This document shows, piece after piece, positions 46,916 to 57,019 of a stretch of DNA of 64,000 nucleotides. Numbering within the stretch: position 1 is the stretch's first letter; each line of letters opens with the position of its first letter. The stretch comes from Moraxellaceae bacterium (GTDB lineage: Bacteria; Pseudomonadota; Gammaproteobacteria; Pseudomonadales; Moraxellaceae). The stretch covers positions 310,001 to 374,000 of the forward strand of contig JAUXVU010000023.1 of NCBI GenBank assembly GCA_030680295.1, given 5' to 3'. The notes beneath the pieces are model-generated. The model did not search any database, was not told the DNA's origin, and saw only the letters and a program-made list of their open reading frames with translations. The translations under genes were made by a program, and so were the position numbers.

Positions 46916-49610
46916 CTCAGCAGTCGTTAAAACACGTCGTCGCTGGCCATGGATTGTGGTGTTAGTGGGTGTATTTTCCACGTTAACTCTAGTCACGGCC
47001 ATGGAGTTATGGTGGCCGGATATTGTTGAACGTCGTTTGGAAGTTGAGCTTAGCCAGCGACTAGGCTTAGACGTTAGCGTTAAACACGTCAACATTGATG
47101 CCTTCGACGGCAGACTAACCATTGATGAGTTCAGCATAAACGATGGCGAAGAGCCGATGATTGGCTTCGAGCAACTCATCTTGCACTACTCTTGGCGCAG
47201 TTTTTTTAGTCCTGTTTGGCTGATTAATTCGGCCGAACTTATTGGCCCGCGTATTCATGTATTGCTGCCAGCCGAAGGGCCCTTGAACCTACTTAAGCTG
47301 GTACCACCACCCAGCACAGAAGCTAACGATCCCATACGCTGGCATATCGGAAATCTAACTGTGCGTGATGGCATGCTCGACATTCGTGATGAAACTGTTG
47401 CCCCTGCTCGCGGCTTTACCCTATCGCCTTGGCAATTTGAGCTAAGCGATATTGGTACCGACTCCGCTGACGGCTTAGCCGAACTCCATGGCGACTTAAG
47501 CGGTGGCGCACGTTTGGACTGGGTCGGAAAAGTTCGCCTTAACCCGCTTAGCTCAGAAGGCACACTCAGACTAAACAAACTACCGCTAGCCGACGCCATG
47601 CGCTGGGCGCCTGATGATTTGCCGGTACGTATTCGTGATGGACGGTTGAGTGTGGACCTGAGCTATGAGGCGGCTCTTGATCCTGAGTTAACCCTGACGC
47701 TTAACAACAGCGCGGTGGCGGTCGAGAAATTACGCATTACTCAAGCCGACGAACCCGTGGCCAAGCTGGATCAGTTCAACATCAAAGGCATCAACCTTGC
47801 TTGGCCAACTGCTCGCTGGGGCATAAACGACATCAATATCCGTGGTGGCGACTTCAACCTACAGCGCAATCGGGCAGGTGATCTAACGCTGATCAAGGCA
47901 TTGAGTGACGACACACCTCGTCAACGCGTTGCTGAACCAGAACAAGCAAAGCCCGTGGTATGGACCGGCAGTTTGCGTCAAGCCACTGTCGACGACGTGA
48001 CGCTGCGCTGGTTAGACCAATCCACTCGCCCAGCCAGTCAGCTCAGCATTGGCCCCATTAGTCTGCAGGCAAGGCCTATACAATCAGAACAACAAGACCT
48101 GCTAGCGTTGGAGCTCAGCACGGCCATCAATAATCAAGGCAAATTATCTGTGGTGGGCGACATAGGCATGCCATCTGAGCGTCCTGACGGTAGCACCGCC
48201 ACGCCTTTTCTGGATGCTCGTATTAGTGCCAGTGACCTACAGCTAAGCACGTTGAATGGTTATATTCGTGACCAGCTTCATTTGCGCTTAAGCGCTGGCA
48301 TCTTAGGCCTAGCAGGCAACATGAAGTGGCAGGCCAGTGGATCGCCCGCATGGTCCTGGGAAGGCGACATTGAGCTAAAACAATTAACTGCCCTAGATGA
48401 TCGCAACAGCGAAAGGTTACTCAGCCTAAATCGCGTATTGGCAAAAGACTTGGCTATTCAAGGCGAACCCAATCGCATGCGGCTTGCGCGTCTACAAATG
48501 GATAGCCCCTGGCTACGTGCAGCGGTGCAATCGAATGGTCAGCTCAACTTAAGCAGTTTAGTGCGCCCCAGCAAACCCAAAACCAGCCCCACGACCACCA
48601 GCGCCAGCACTGACTTTCCAGCCCGCATCGATGCCATCAACATCAATAACGGCACATTGGTTTATCTTGATAAGTCACGTGATCCCGCATTTAGTTATGG
48701 CCTGCGTCAACTAAACGCTCGGTTACGCAACATTGATTTAGGCCTGGACAAAGTCATCGATATTGATCTGAGTGGACGTTTTATGCGTCCCGGCAACCTC
48801 ATTGTTAAGGGCAAGCTCACACCAAATCCAGATGCGCTCTACAGTGACATCAACATCACCATTAGCGACAAAGAACTGAGCGCACTGAACAGTTATGCTG
48901 GTCAATACGCGGGCTACTTAATTCAGGATGGCACGCTAGACAGCAGCCTTAACTACCGCATCGAAAACGGTCAGTTGCAAGCGCAAAACCAGATCAACCT
49001 AAAAGGTTTTAGCTGGGGAGAAGCAACAGGCTCAGCCGATGCTACTGGTCTGCCTGTACGCTTAGCCACAACCCTATTAAGGGATATGAACGGCAATATT
49101 CGCCTAGATGTGCCCTTAAGCGGCAATTTAAATGATCCAGACTTCCGTGTATTCCCTATTGTCATGCAGGTGATTGGCAACATCATCACACGTGCAGCCG
49201 CCGCACCTTTCAAGCTATTAGGTGCATTAGTTGGCGGCAGTGAGGATGAAAACCTGAATCAGGTTGAATTTGACTTGGGTAAAAGTGATCTCAGTGAAGC
49301 AACCAACACACAATTGGCAAAACTAGCCCAAGCTTTAAGCCAACGAGCTGATTTAAAAGTGGAAATTGGCGCCAGCATTGACCGCGAACAAGATCGTTTA
49401 GCCTTAATCGAAGCCGCTAAAGTGAACAAAAATAAAACAACCGTAACAGAAAACAGCTTGAATGCATTGGCCAAGGCGCGCGCTAATGCTATTAGTAGCG
49501 CCCTGATTAATGCTGGTGTTGGTTCAAACCAAGTCACTATCCTTGATTCCGTCGATAGCGCAGCGCGCAATCAGCGAGTCATCACTGAACTAGGGCTGCA
49601 ATTACCCTAA
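46908..49610 (+). CDS. AsmA-like DUF748 envelope protein
   Basis: A 900-residue protein with one N-terminal membrane helix (about 12-35) and a long beta-rich periplasmic part. It resembles the AsmA/DUF748 family: repeated segments such as LTIDEFSINDGEEP and VDDVTLRWLD, and the end-domain block RLDVPLSGNLNDPDFRV. The C-terminal ~100 residues resemble an OmpA-like helical tail (LAKLAQALSQRADLKVEIG). AsmA-like proteins are implicated in phospholipid transport to the outer membrane; that role here is inferred. The start at 46908 lies inside the end of nth. Confidence 0.85.
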   Translation: MTNSAVVKTRRRWPWIVVLVGVFSTLTLVTAMELWWPDIVERRLEVELSQRLGLDVSVKHVNIDAFDGRLTIDEFSINDGEEPMIGFEQLILHYSWRSFFSPVWLINSAELIGPRIHVLLPAEGPLNLLKLVPPPSTEANDPIRWHIGNLTVRDGMLDIRDETVAPARGFTLSPWQFELSDIGTDSADGLAELHGDLSGGARLDWVGKVRLNPLSSEGTLRLNKLPLADAMRWAPDDLPVRIRDGRLSVDLSYEAALDPELTLTLNNSAVAVEKLRITQADEPVAKLDQFNIKGINLAWPTARWGINDINIRGGDFNLQRNRAGDLTLIKALSDDTPRQRVAEPEQAKPVVWTGSLRQATVDDVTLRWLDQSTRPASQLSIGPISLQARPIQSEQQDLLALELSTAINNQGKLSVVGDIGMPSERPDGSTATPFLDARISASDLQLSTLNGYIRDQLHLRLSAGILGLAGNMKWQASGSPAWSWEGDIELKQLTALDDRNSERLLSLNRVLAKDLAIQGEPNRMRLARLQMDSPWLRAAVQSNGQLNLSSLVRPSKPKTSPTTTSASTDFPARIDAININNGTLVYLDKSRDPAFSYGLRQLNARLRNIDLGLDKVIDIDLSGRFMRPGNLIVKGKLTPNPDALYSDINITISDKELSALNSYAGQYAGYLIQDGTLDSSLNYRIENGQLQAQNQINLKGFSWGEATGSADATGLPVRLATTLLRDMNGNIRLDVPLSGNLNDPDFRVFPIVMQVIGNIITRAAAAPFKLLGALVGGSEDENLNQVEFDLGKSDLSEATNTQLAKLAQALSQRADLKVEIGASIDREQDRLALIEAAKVNKNKTTVTENSLNALAKARANAISSALINAGVGSNQVTILDSVDSAARNQRVITELGLQLP

Positions 49611-49620
49611 TGGTTAATAC

Positions 49621-50187
49621 ATGACAAATAACACCCCGATCAGTTACGCCGAGTTTGGCCACAATTTTGTTTATCAAGTAGTGACAGCTCACCGCATTGG
49701 GCATGAAATTAAGTCAGTGCTTGAATCGACTATCGAAGGTTCGATCAAGCGCTTGCCGGCCGACATGTTAGTGGTGTCGTACGTATTCAGCTTAAAAGAC
49801 ATTACCGTTGACCCACTGCTGGATCGTCTGCCTGAAATTAGTTTTATCTTAGGCATTCATGGCGACATCAAACTTGATGTACGGCTAATGAACGTGAATT
49901 TCAAATTCACCTTACATGTGGTCATCAACATTCAAATTGATGTCGAAACCTATGCGCCAGTGGTGCTGAAGTTAAAACCCAATTATGTCACCGGTGCCGA
50001 CATCCAAATTCAATTAGTCGGCGACAACTCACCTGGTGAAGTGTTGGAATCACTCAAAGTAGTGCGCCCAATTGTGCGTGAACAAATTGTGCGTGAGGTC
50101 AACGAACGCATTAAAGATCCAGAGATCCAAAGCCGCACTACTATTGATGTATTAGCGCTGGTGAATTCACTGCCGGATCGCGACTAA
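49621..50187 (+). CDS. Hypothetical protein after AsmA-like gene
   Basis: A 188-residue protein I do not recognise. It has no signal peptide or membrane helix. The centre (about 50-130) alternates hydrophobic and polar residues in long beta-strand-like stretches (ISFILGIHGDIKLDV, FKFTLHVVINIQIDVE), and the C-terminal part is helical (VVRPIVREQIVREVNERI). This could be a small lipid-binding or tubular fold, but that is only pattern resemblance. It lies 10 bases after the AsmA-like gene and before a terminator, so it is the last gene of that unit. Confidence 0.65.
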   Translation: MTNNTPISYAEFGHNFVYQVVTAHRIGHEIKSVLESTIEGSIKRLPADMLVVSYVFSLKDITVDPLLDRLPEISFILGIHGDIKLDVRLMNVNFKFTLHVVINIQIDVETYAPVVLKLKPNYVTGADIQIQLVGDNSPGEVLESLKVVRPIVREQIVREVNERIKDPEIQSRTTIDVLALVNSLPDRD

Positions 50188-50195
50188 CTCACCAT

Positions 50196-50225
50196 AAAAA
50201 AAGCCCGCATACAGCGGGCTTTTTC
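50196..50225. terminator. Bidirectional terminator
   Basis: An 11-bp stem (50198-50208 with 50214-50224, 5-nt loop) with an A run on the left and T run on the right serves the unknown gene on the plus strand and argG on the minus strand. Confidence 0.92.
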
Positions 50226-50240
50226 TTAACAGCAACACAC

Positions 50241-51467
50241 TTACTTCAGCAGTGAGCGACCGTTATTGGCAGCAATGCGCAGACGCAGCGCATTCAGCTT
50301 AATAAAGCCTTCTGCATCTTTCTGGTCATACGCACCGCCATCATCTTCAAAAGTCGAAATGCGGGTATCAAACAGTGAGTTCTCGGCTGATTGACGACCA
50401 ACCACAATCACGTTGCCTTTATACAGCTTCAGACGCACCACGCCGTTCACATTGACTTGTGACTCATCAATCAAACCTTGCAGCAACTGGCGCTCTGGGC
50501 TCCACCAGTAACCGTTGTAAATCAACGAAGCGTAACGTGGCATCAACTCGTCTTTTAAATGCGCCACTTCACGGTCTAGGGTGATGGACTCAATGGCACG
50601 GTGACCTTTTAGCAAAATAGTGCCGCCCGGTGTTTCGTAGCAGCCACGTGACTTCATGCCAACATAGCGGTTTTCGACTAAGTCCAAGCGACCAATGCCA
50701 TTGGCACCGCCAATTTCATTCAACTTAGTTAGCACAGTAGCTGGGCTCATGACTTCGCCATTAATCGCCACCACATCACCGCGCTCATAGGTCAGGTCAA
50801 TATAAGTTGCGGTGTCTGGTGCCGCTTCTGGTGATACCGACCAGCGCCACATACTCTCTTCACACTCAGTCCATGGGTCTTCCAGCACACCACCTTCGTA
50901 GGAAATATGCAGCAAGTTAGCATCCATAGAATACGGTGACTTTTTGCCGGCCTTAGCAAAGTCGATCGGAATATCACGTGTTTTGGCATAGGCCATTAAG
51001 GTCTCACGTGAGGTCAAATCCCACTCACGCCACGGCGCAATCACTTTGATGCCGGGCTTCAGTGCATAAGCACCTAATTCAAAACGAACTTGGTCATTAC
51101 CTTTGCCGGTAGCACCGTGCGAAATAGCATCTGCACCCACTTCGTTAGCAATTTCCACCAAACGCTTAGCAATCAGCGGACGCGCAATGGACGTACCGAG
51201 CAGGTACTCACCTTCATAAATGGTGTTGGCACGAAACATTGGGAACACGTAATCACGCACAAACTCTTCGCGCAGGTCTTCGATATAAATGTCTTTAATG
51301 CCCATGGCTTGGGCTTTAGCGCGGGCTGGCTCAACTTCTTCACCCTGACCAAGGTCAGCGGTAAACGTAACGATTTCGCACTGATAGGTGTCTTGCAACC
51401 AACGCACGATGACGGAAGTATCCAAGCCACCGGAATATGCAAGAACGACTTTTTTGATATCGGCCAT
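50241..51467 (-). CDS. argG: Argininosuccinate synthase
   Basis: Argininosuccinate synthase of 408 residues, which joins citrulline and aspartate with ATP in arginine synthesis. The pyrophosphatase loop is [12 protein letters not shown] at the N terminus, with the downstream blocks [25 protein letters not shown] and [12 protein letters not shown]. Length is that of the type I enzyme. argD and argF lie 10 kb to the right, so the pathway genes are scattered, as is usual in this group. Confidence 0.98.
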   Translation of the reverse strand: MADIKKVVLAYSGGLDTSVIVRWLQDTYQCEIVTFTADLGQGEEVEPARAKAQAMGIKDIYIEDLREEFVRDYVFPMFRANTIYEGEYLLGTSIARPLIAKRLVEIANEVGADAISHGATGKGNDQVRFELGAYALKPGIKVIAPWREWDLTSRETLMAYAKTRDIPIDFAKAGKKSPYSMDANLLHISYEGGVLEDPWTECEESMWRWSVSPEAAPDTATYIDLTYERGDVVAINGEVMSPATVLTKLNEIGGANGIGRLDLVENRYVGMKSRGCYETPGGTILLKGHRAIESITLDREVAHLKDELMPRYASLIYNGYWWSPERQLLQGLIDESQVNVNGVVRLKLYKGNVIVVGRQSAENSLFDTRISTFEDDGGAYDQKDAEGFIKLNALRLRIAANNGRSLLK

Positions 51468-51512
51468 TAACTAGAGTCTCGCGCAGAACTAAGAAGGCGC
51501 ATATTGTACGCG

Positions 51513-52754
51513 CTACAGGCCTTGGCTGACCACCACCCGATGCCGTCCACCCTCTTTTGCTTCGTATAACGCTTCATCAGCCGCATCAATGAGTCGTGTT
51601 GGCGCAATATGCACATCGGGCACCACCGTAGCCACACCAATACTGATACTGACATACGGCCCAACACTGGATGCTTTATGAGGCAGCTTTAAGGCATCCA
51701 CTTGCAACAATAGCTCTTCGGCAATTTCTTTAGCACCATTGGCTTGGGTATTTGGCAGCAACAAGACAAACTCTTCACCACCATAACGGGCCGCCAAGTC
51801 ACCGGCACGACGCGCCATTAACTGCACGGCTTTAGCCACACGTACCAAGGCTTGATCACCTTCTAAGTGACCATGATTGTCGTTGTAGGGCTTGAAGTGG
51901 TCGATATCAATAAACACCACCGACAAGGGCAGGCGCTCACGGCGGGCGCGCTCCCACTCAATCAAGAAGGTGTCGCTAAAGTGTCGACGATTGGCCAAAC
52001 CGGTTAAACCGTCTTCACGCGCCAATTGCACCATGCGCTCAGAAATATTGTTGAGCTGACGCTTTTCCAGTTGCAGCAAACGCTCTTGCAAATACAAACG
52101 CCGTTCTTTGGTTTCCACCACATAACCGTTAGCCACACCAACAAAGTTGGCCAAGCCAAAATATAAGGCAAATAAACTCCAATCCATGCCTTCCATATCA
52201 AGCAACACTACAACGCCCACAACACACAGCATGCTGCCAAAACCGATCAGTGTAGACTCCACCAAGCGCATATTAGCGATGCCGTACACAATCATCATGA
52301 TGTAGACAATGGGATAGGTTGAGCGCTGTTGTAGTACCTCATCGGACAAGAACACTGAGTTCAGACCCAAAATGGTCAAGATGATGATAGTGAGGGGTGC
52401 AACATACAGAAAATAACTATTTCGAAATGCATGCAAAAACGCCGATACACTCAGGGTTAACACCACCACAAAAGTGACAGCACCAACCACAATAATGCTG
52501 GCAAAGTCGGACACTGTGCCCTGCCAAGTACCACCTTCAAAGCGGTCATAAAAAATGCAGGCATAACTTACAGGAAACAATAGAAACAGCAGCCAGTAAT
52601 AGCTGCGCAAGGTAATTTGCGCTTGTTCGCGCATGCGCAGACGAAATTCTCGCTCAAATGGCTGGGCAAAACGAAGCGGCAAAAACTTCTGCATCAACAG
52701 ACCACGAATGCTGTCGTACTCCGCTTCCCAGGTCATACTGGCTTGTTTTGTCAT
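51513..52754 (-). CDS. Membrane diguanylate cyclase (second copy)
   Basis: A 413-residue protein with six likely membrane helices (about 45-225) and a C-terminal GGDEF domain. The active site is GGEEF at 325-329, preceded by the I-site RAGD five residues before it. A short coiled-coil linker ([17 protein letters not shown]) joins the membrane part to the catalytic domain. It should make cyclic di-GMP. It is similar in layout to the protein at 15564-16712 but not closely alike in the membrane part. It is divergent from pyrC. Confidence 0.9.
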   Translation of the reverse strand: MTKQASMTWEAEYDSIRGLLMQKFLPLRFAQPFEREFRLRMREQAQITLRSYYWLLFLLFPVSYACIFYDRFEGGTWQGTVSDFASIIVVGAVTFVVVLTLSVSAFLHAFRNSYFLYVAPLTIIILTILGLNSVFLSDEVLQQRSTYPIVYIMMIVYGIANMRLVESTLIGFGSMLCVVGVVVLLDMEGMDWSLFALYFGLANFVGVANGYVVETKERRLYLQERLLQLEKRQLNNISERMVQLAREDGLTGLANRRHFSDTFLIEWERARRERLPLSVVFIDIDHFKPYNDNHGHLEGDQALVRVAKAVQLMARRAGDLAARYGGEEFVLLLPNTQANGAKEIAEELLLQVDALKLPHKASSVGPYVSISIGVATVVPDVHIAPTRLIDAADEALYEAKEGGRHRVVVSQGL

Positions 52755-52840
52755 ACTCTATATCATCCTCTGCTTTGCCATCAGGCGCAGTTCCAGTAGC
52801 CTATGCGTCTTTCATCGATTTGACGACCCCGAGAACGGCC

Positions 52841-53875
52841 ATGCACACACTCACCATCACACGACCCGACGACTGGCATGTGCATTTGCGCGACGGCGAG
52901 CTGTTAGCTCATACCGTTCCCGCCATGGCACGCTATTTTGGCCGTGCCATCATCATGCCCAACTTAGTTCCACCGGCTGTGACACCAGAACAAGCTGGTG
53001 ACTACCGCCAGCGCATTCTGGCTCAGCGCCCAGAGGGCTCAAACTTTGAGCCGCTGATGGTGCTTTACCTAACTGACACAACCTCTGTCGCTGATATTCG
53101 TCGTGCTAAAGCCAGTGGTTTTGTGCATGCCGCCAAACTCTACCCCGCTGGTGCTACCACCAATTCACAATCGGGTGTCACCGATGTCGCCAAAATCGAC
53201 CCTGTGCTAGCCGTAATGGCTGAAGTCGGCATGCCGTTATTGGTGCATGGCGAAGTCACTCACAACCACATCGACATCTTTGAACGTGAAAAAGTATTTC
53301 TCGACACCATTTTGGCGCCGCTGGTACAACGCCACAGCACACTAAAGGTTGTCTTGGAACACATCACAACCGGTGATGCCGTTGATTTTGTGCTCAATGC
53401 ACCCGCTAGAGTGGGCGCCACCATTACCGCTCACCACCTGTTATTTAATCGCAACCACATGTTAGCCGGTGGTATACGACCACATTATTACTGCCTGCCT
53501 ATTTTGAAACATCAACGCCACCAATTACGCCTGATTGAAGCCGCCACCAGTGGCAACCCTAAGTTTTTCTTAGGCACTGACAGCGCGCCACATGCGCGAG
53601 GCGACAAAGAGTCAGCCTGTGGTTGTGCCGGCTCCTATACCGCACATGCGGCCATTGAGCTGTATGCCGAAGTCTTTGAAGCCGTTGGTGCCTTGGACAA
53701 GCTGGAAGGGTTTGCCAGCTTTCATGGCCCCGACTTTTACGGCCTGCCACGCCATCAAGATCACATCACACTGGTTAAAACAGCCTGGAATGTGCCGCAC
53801 AGTTATCCATTTGGCAGCCAAACGGTAGTGCCCGTTCGTGCTGGCGAACAAATTCACTGGCAGGTGCAGGCATGA
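52841..53875 (+). CDS. pyrC: Dihydroorotase, class II
   Basis: Zinc amidohydrolase of 344 residues that cyclises carbamoyl aspartate to dihydroorotate. The metal-binding HVHLRDGE is near residue 14; [19 protein letters not shown] and the catalytic-Asp region [16 protein letters not shown] follow. This is the short E. coli PyrC type. The start at 52841 ([12 protein letters not shown]) is the family start; a longer reading would run into the divergent cyclase gene. Its end overlaps the rnt start by ATGA. Confidence 0.98.
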   Translation: MHTLTITRPDDWHVHLRDGELLAHTVPAMARYFGRAIIMPNLVPPAVTPEQAGDYRQRILAQRPEGSNFEPLMVLYLTDTTSVADIRRAKASGFVHAAKLYPAGATTNSQSGVTDVAKIDPVLAVMAEVGMPLLVHGEVTHNHIDIFEREKVFLDTILAPLVQRHSTLKVVLEHITTGDAVDFVLNAPARVGATITAHHLLFNRNHMLAGGIRPHYYCLPILKHQRHQLRLIEAATSGNPKFFLGTDSAPHARGDKESACGCAGSYTAHAAIELYAEVFEAVGALDKLEGFASFHGPDFYGLPRHQDHITLVKTAWNVPHSYPFGSQTVVPVRAGEQIHWQVQA

Positions 53876-54474
53876 TTGCTATCAAGGACCGTTTTCGCGG
53901 CTTTTTGCCCGTCGTGGTCGATGTCGAAACCGGTGGTTTCGAAGCCCAGCGTCATGCCCTGCTCGAAGTCGCCGCAGTCATTGTGCTGCCAGACGAAAAG
54001 GGTGTTTGGCACACCGGCCCACGCTTTCATGCGCACTTAACACCAGAGCCGGGTTTGGAGTTAGACCCGGCCGCGCTCAAATTTAATGGCATCAACCCCA
54101 ATCACCCGCTGCGCTTGGCAGTGTCAGAAGCCGATGGCCTACGTGAAATTTTTAGCCAAGTGAAAGCAATACAAAAAGAACAAGGCTGCAAACGCAGCAT
54201 TTTAGTCGGTCACAATGCCAGCTTTGACCTGAACTTTATTAATGCTGCCATCGAGCGTCAGCAATTAAAAAACCAATCACCCTTTCACCCGTTTTCCACT
54301 TTTGACACGGTGTCTTTAGCAGGCATGGCTTATGGCCAAACCGTTCTCGCCAAAGCCTGCGAAGCCGCTGGTATTGACTTTGATCAAAGTGAGGCCCATT
54401 CCGCACTATATGATGCGCAAGTGACCGCCGAGCTGTTCTGCAGCATTTTAAACGCATGGGATAATCGCGCTTAA
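53872..54474 (+). CDS. rnt: Ribonuclease T
   Basis: A 200-residue DEDDh 3'-5' exoribonuclease that trims tRNA and other stable RNA 3' ends. Exo I has Asp17 and Glu19 in VVDVETGGF, Exo II is in HNASFDLNF, and Exo III has the His and Asp of [12 protein letters not shown]. Length and the LLEVAAVI block fit RNase T rather than DNA polymerase epsilon subunit. It is coupled to pyrC by a 4-base overlap and convergent with the Anbu gene. Confidence 0.96.
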   Translation: MIAIKDRFRGFLPVVVDVETGGFEAQRHALLEVAAVIVLPDEKGVWHTGPRFHAHLTPEPGLELDPAALKFNGINPNHPLRLAVSEADGLREIFSQVKAIQKEQGCKRSILVGHNASFDLNFINAAIERQQLKNQSPFHPFSTFDTVSLAGMAYGQTVLAKACEAAGIDFDQSEAHSALYDAQVTAELFCSILNAWDNRA

Positions 54475-54478
54475 GCGA

Positions 54479-55213
54479 TTACTCCTGCGCCCACGGCGGG
54501 TTTTCAATGGCCGCAAAGGTGTCACGTAAACCCTGTGACCAGGATTGACGAATCATTTGGTAATACGGGTCGTCTTCGCTGATGCGCTGACGTTCTTGTG
54601 CGCTGAAACTGTCAGTCCGGTACAACATATAATCAATTGGCATGCCGACTGACAGGTTTGATCGAATAGTCGAATCAAAAGAGATCAGCACACATTTGCT
54701 GGCTTCACACAGTGGCGTGTTGTACTGAATAACACGATCCAAAATTGGCTTACCATATTTAGACTCTCCAATCTGAAAATACGGTGTGTCGTCAGTAGCT
54801 TCAATAAAGTTGCCCTGCGGGTAAATATGAAACAGGCGTGGTGGCTCACCACTAATTTGCCCTGCCAACAAAAATGAACTACCGAAATCGACACCAGCGG
54901 CCTGCTGACCATTATGCGCATCACGATCAATGACATTACGAAGCGTGGCACCGACCAAAACCGCGGCATCGTACATGGACGTTTGAGTCAGCAATGAGCT
55001 GCCATCGTCTCGCGTTTGGTTTTGTCGCAACAAGCTAATCACACTCTGTGTGGTCGCTAAATTACCAGCAGACATCAACACCAACAGCACACCCGGCTGC
55101 TCAAACACCGCCATTTTGCAAAAGGTAGCAATATGATCAACACCGGCATTGGTGCGCGTGTCAGACGCCAGCACCAACCCTTGCGACAGTTTCAAGGCAA
55201 CACAGTAAGTCAT
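54479..55213 (-). CDS. Anbu-type proteasome-like peptidase
   Basis: An N-terminal-nucleophile hydrolase of 244 residues matching Anbu, the bacterial proteasome homologue. The start at 55213 gives MTYCVALKL, so removal of Met exposes the catalytic Thr; Asp18 and Lys33 follow at proteasome-like positions (SDTRTNAG, FCKM). A longer in-frame reading would bury the nucleophile, which argues for this start. Anbu forms open-ring or helical assemblies of unclear substrate. It is the last of four genes with an ATP-grasp protein, an alpha-E protein and a transglutaminase, a known conserved neighbourhood. Confidence 0.93.
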   Translation of the reverse strand: MTYCVALKLSQGLVLASDTRTNAGVDHIATFCKMAVFEQPGVLLVLMSAGNLATTQSVISLLRQNQTRDDGSSLLTQTSMYDAAVLVGATLRNVIDRDAHNGQQAAGVDFGSSFLLAGQISGEPPRLFHIYPQGNFIEATDDTPYFQIGESKYGKPILDRVIQYNTPLCEASKCVLISFDSTIRSNLSVGMPIDYMLYRTDSFSAQERQRISEDDPYYQMIRQSWSQGLRDTFAAIENPPWAQE

Positions 55214-55241
55214 GCTCAACAGCCCCTGAAAAACGTCTAGT

Positions 55242-56096
55242 TTACTGCTGCTGTTGCTGCATAGCCATGCGTATTGCTTGCGCCATTTCTTTGGTTTCTT
55301 CGATGGATGGCTCACTACTAGACACCAAGGCTTGTGCCACCATCATTTCACCACGCCCCCCACGACGCACACCACGCACTGGGCAGGCATCCAGATAGTC
55401 CTGACCAATGGCTAAGCGAATATGACTTTCTCCCGCAGGGCACTGGTTCACCACATCAATGCTATGCCAGGCATCATCAATGCAGACCTCGGCCCAAGCA
55501 TGGCTGGCAATGTGTTGATCAACATGTCCAGGCGAGAACACATAACCACTGACATAACGCGCCGGGTAACCCAGCTGACGGCAAACCGCAATCAGCACTT
55601 GGGTGTGATCCTGACACACGCCCCAACCGGCCTCCCATGCTTCGGCCGCAGTACTGCCAACGTGAGTTACACCAGCACGAAACGGCATGGCATCTAAAAT
55701 AGCGGCAGACAGCTCAACCAAACCAGAATCGGTTAGCGGTTTACCGGCAAACTGCATAGCAAACTCAACCAAACTGGCCGAGGTTTCAGTTAATGCCGTA
55801 CTGCGCAAAAACAATAAGGGCGACAGGTTATCCAACGGGCGCACGGGCATGGCTTCAGTTTCAATGGTGCCAAAAGCACGCAGGCGAATATCGTGATGTG
55901 GGCCATCCAAGCACAGCAGGTGCACACAGTTGCCAAACGCGTCGGTGCTAATCTGCCCCACGCCGGGCAAATCCAAGCGCCAGGCCAAGACATTTTGCCC
56001 CGCCATACTAGGTGGTGTTAGGCGCAATAACTGCGTGCTCTGCGCCACAGCTGTTTCATAGTGATAACAGGTTTCGTGCACTACGCTGAGTCTCAT
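55242..56096 (-). CDS. Transglutaminase-like peptidase of the Anbu operon
   Basis: A 284-residue transglutaminase-fold protein. An N-terminal beta domain (about 1-85, MRLSVVHETCYHYE) precedes the catalytic core with Cys161 in GWGVCQDHT, His199 in ASHAWAEV and Asp214 in HSIDVVNQ. Bacterial members usually act as peptidases or amidases. The C terminus ends in five Gln residues. The ATG at 56096 overlaps the alpha-E stop (ATGA), giving translational coupling. It is 28 bases upstream of the Anbu gene. The substrate is unknown; a peptide made by the ATP-grasp partner has been proposed for this neighbourhood. Confidence 0.92.
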   Translation of the reverse strand: MRLSVVHETCYHYETAVAQSTQLLRLTPPSMAGQNVLAWRLDLPGVGQISTDAFGNCVHLLCLDGPHHDIRLRAFGTIETEAMPVRPLDNLSPLLFLRSTALTETSASLVEFAMQFAGKPLTDSGLVELSAAILDAMPFRAGVTHVGSTAAEAWEAGWGVCQDHTQVLIAVCRQLGYPARYVSGYVFSPGHVDQHIASHAWAEVCIDDAWHSIDVVNQCPAGESHIRLAIGQDYLDACPVRGVRRGGRGEMMVAQALVSSSEPSIEETKEMAQAIRMAMQQQQQ

Positions 56097-57019
56097 GAGA
56101 CCTCCCAATAGGCGTCGCGGACCAAGTCGCCGACACGCGCAATTTCCATTAACAACTGATCGAATGCAGCGGTTGGATTGGCGGCAAAAACAGCCTCCCA
56201 ACGGGCATACCGTAAACGTGCATACACCTCGGCCACCAAACGCTGAGCCTCGTGTCCTTGGGTACTGGAAATCAGTCCCAAAATTTGATGCATTTCGGCA
56301 AAACAGGCATGTAATGAACGTGGCAAGTCTTCACGCAACATCAATAACTCGCCAATATGCTGCATGGTCAAACTGTCGCTGTAGCTATCACGATAAGCCT
56401 CAAAGGCAGATAACGAACGCAGTAGTGCCGCCCAAGCGTAGTATTGCGGCTGTCCGGTTTCATCCGGAGAAGCCCATTCTTGCCAATGAAAGCGCAGTAG
56501 TCGTGTGGTGTTATCGGCGCGCTCCAGATAAGTGCCTAAACGCGCAAAATGAAACGCGTCGTTGCGCTGACTGGTGCCAAAGGTAATGCCGCGGTACAGA
56601 TGCGAGCGCTCTTTTACCCAGTCCAAAAAGCGACTTAAGCCCATACGCCTCAACTTGGCGCGGTTCATCAAACGCATTTCCAGCCAAGTACTGTTTAAGC
56701 TTTCCCATAACTCGCTGGTAATGTTGCCGCGCACCACATGAGCATTGGCTCGAGCCTCACATAAGCAGCTGTAAATGCTGGACGGATTGCTAGCCTGTAG
56801 CACTAAAAAGTGCGCCACTTCTTCGGCGTTTATGGCCTTTTCACTGTCCTCAAACGCTTGCATTAGGCCAGTAATTTCCAGCGGCAAGGTAATGACGGAC
56901 ACGTCAGCTTTGGGCTGCAACGCCAACTGCTGGCTGACATCTAACAAACGTGCCAAGTTCTCGGCACGCTCCATATAACGTGCCATCCAAAACACACACG
57001 ATGCGGTACGACTTAGCAT
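56093..57019 (-). CDS. Alpha-E domain protein of the Anbu operon
   Basis: A 308-residue all-helical alpha-E protein. The N terminus MLSRTASCVFWMARYMERAEN is diagnostic, and FHFARLGTYLERADNTTRLL appears in the middle. Alpha-E proteins are almost always encoded with circularly permuted ATP-grasp and transglutaminase genes; their biochemistry is not settled. The start at 57019 lies within the last codons of the ATP-grasp gene (7-base overlap), with GAGGTG just upstream. Its stop overlaps the transglutaminase start. Confidence 0.93.
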   Translation of the reverse strand: MLSRTASCVFWMARYMERAENLARLLDVSQQLALQPKADVSVITLPLEITGLMQAFEDSEKAINAEEVAHFLVLQASNPSSIYSCLCEARANAHVVRGNITSELWESLNSTWLEMRLMNRAKLRRMGLSRFLDWVKERSHLYRGITFGTSQRNDAFHFARLGTYLERADNTTRLLRFHWQEWASPDETGQPQYYAWAALLRSLSAFEAYRDSYSDSLTMQHIGELLMLREDLPRSLHACFAEMHQILGLISSTQGHEAQRLVAEVYARLRYARWEAVFAANPTAAFDQLLMEIARVGDLVRDAYWEVS

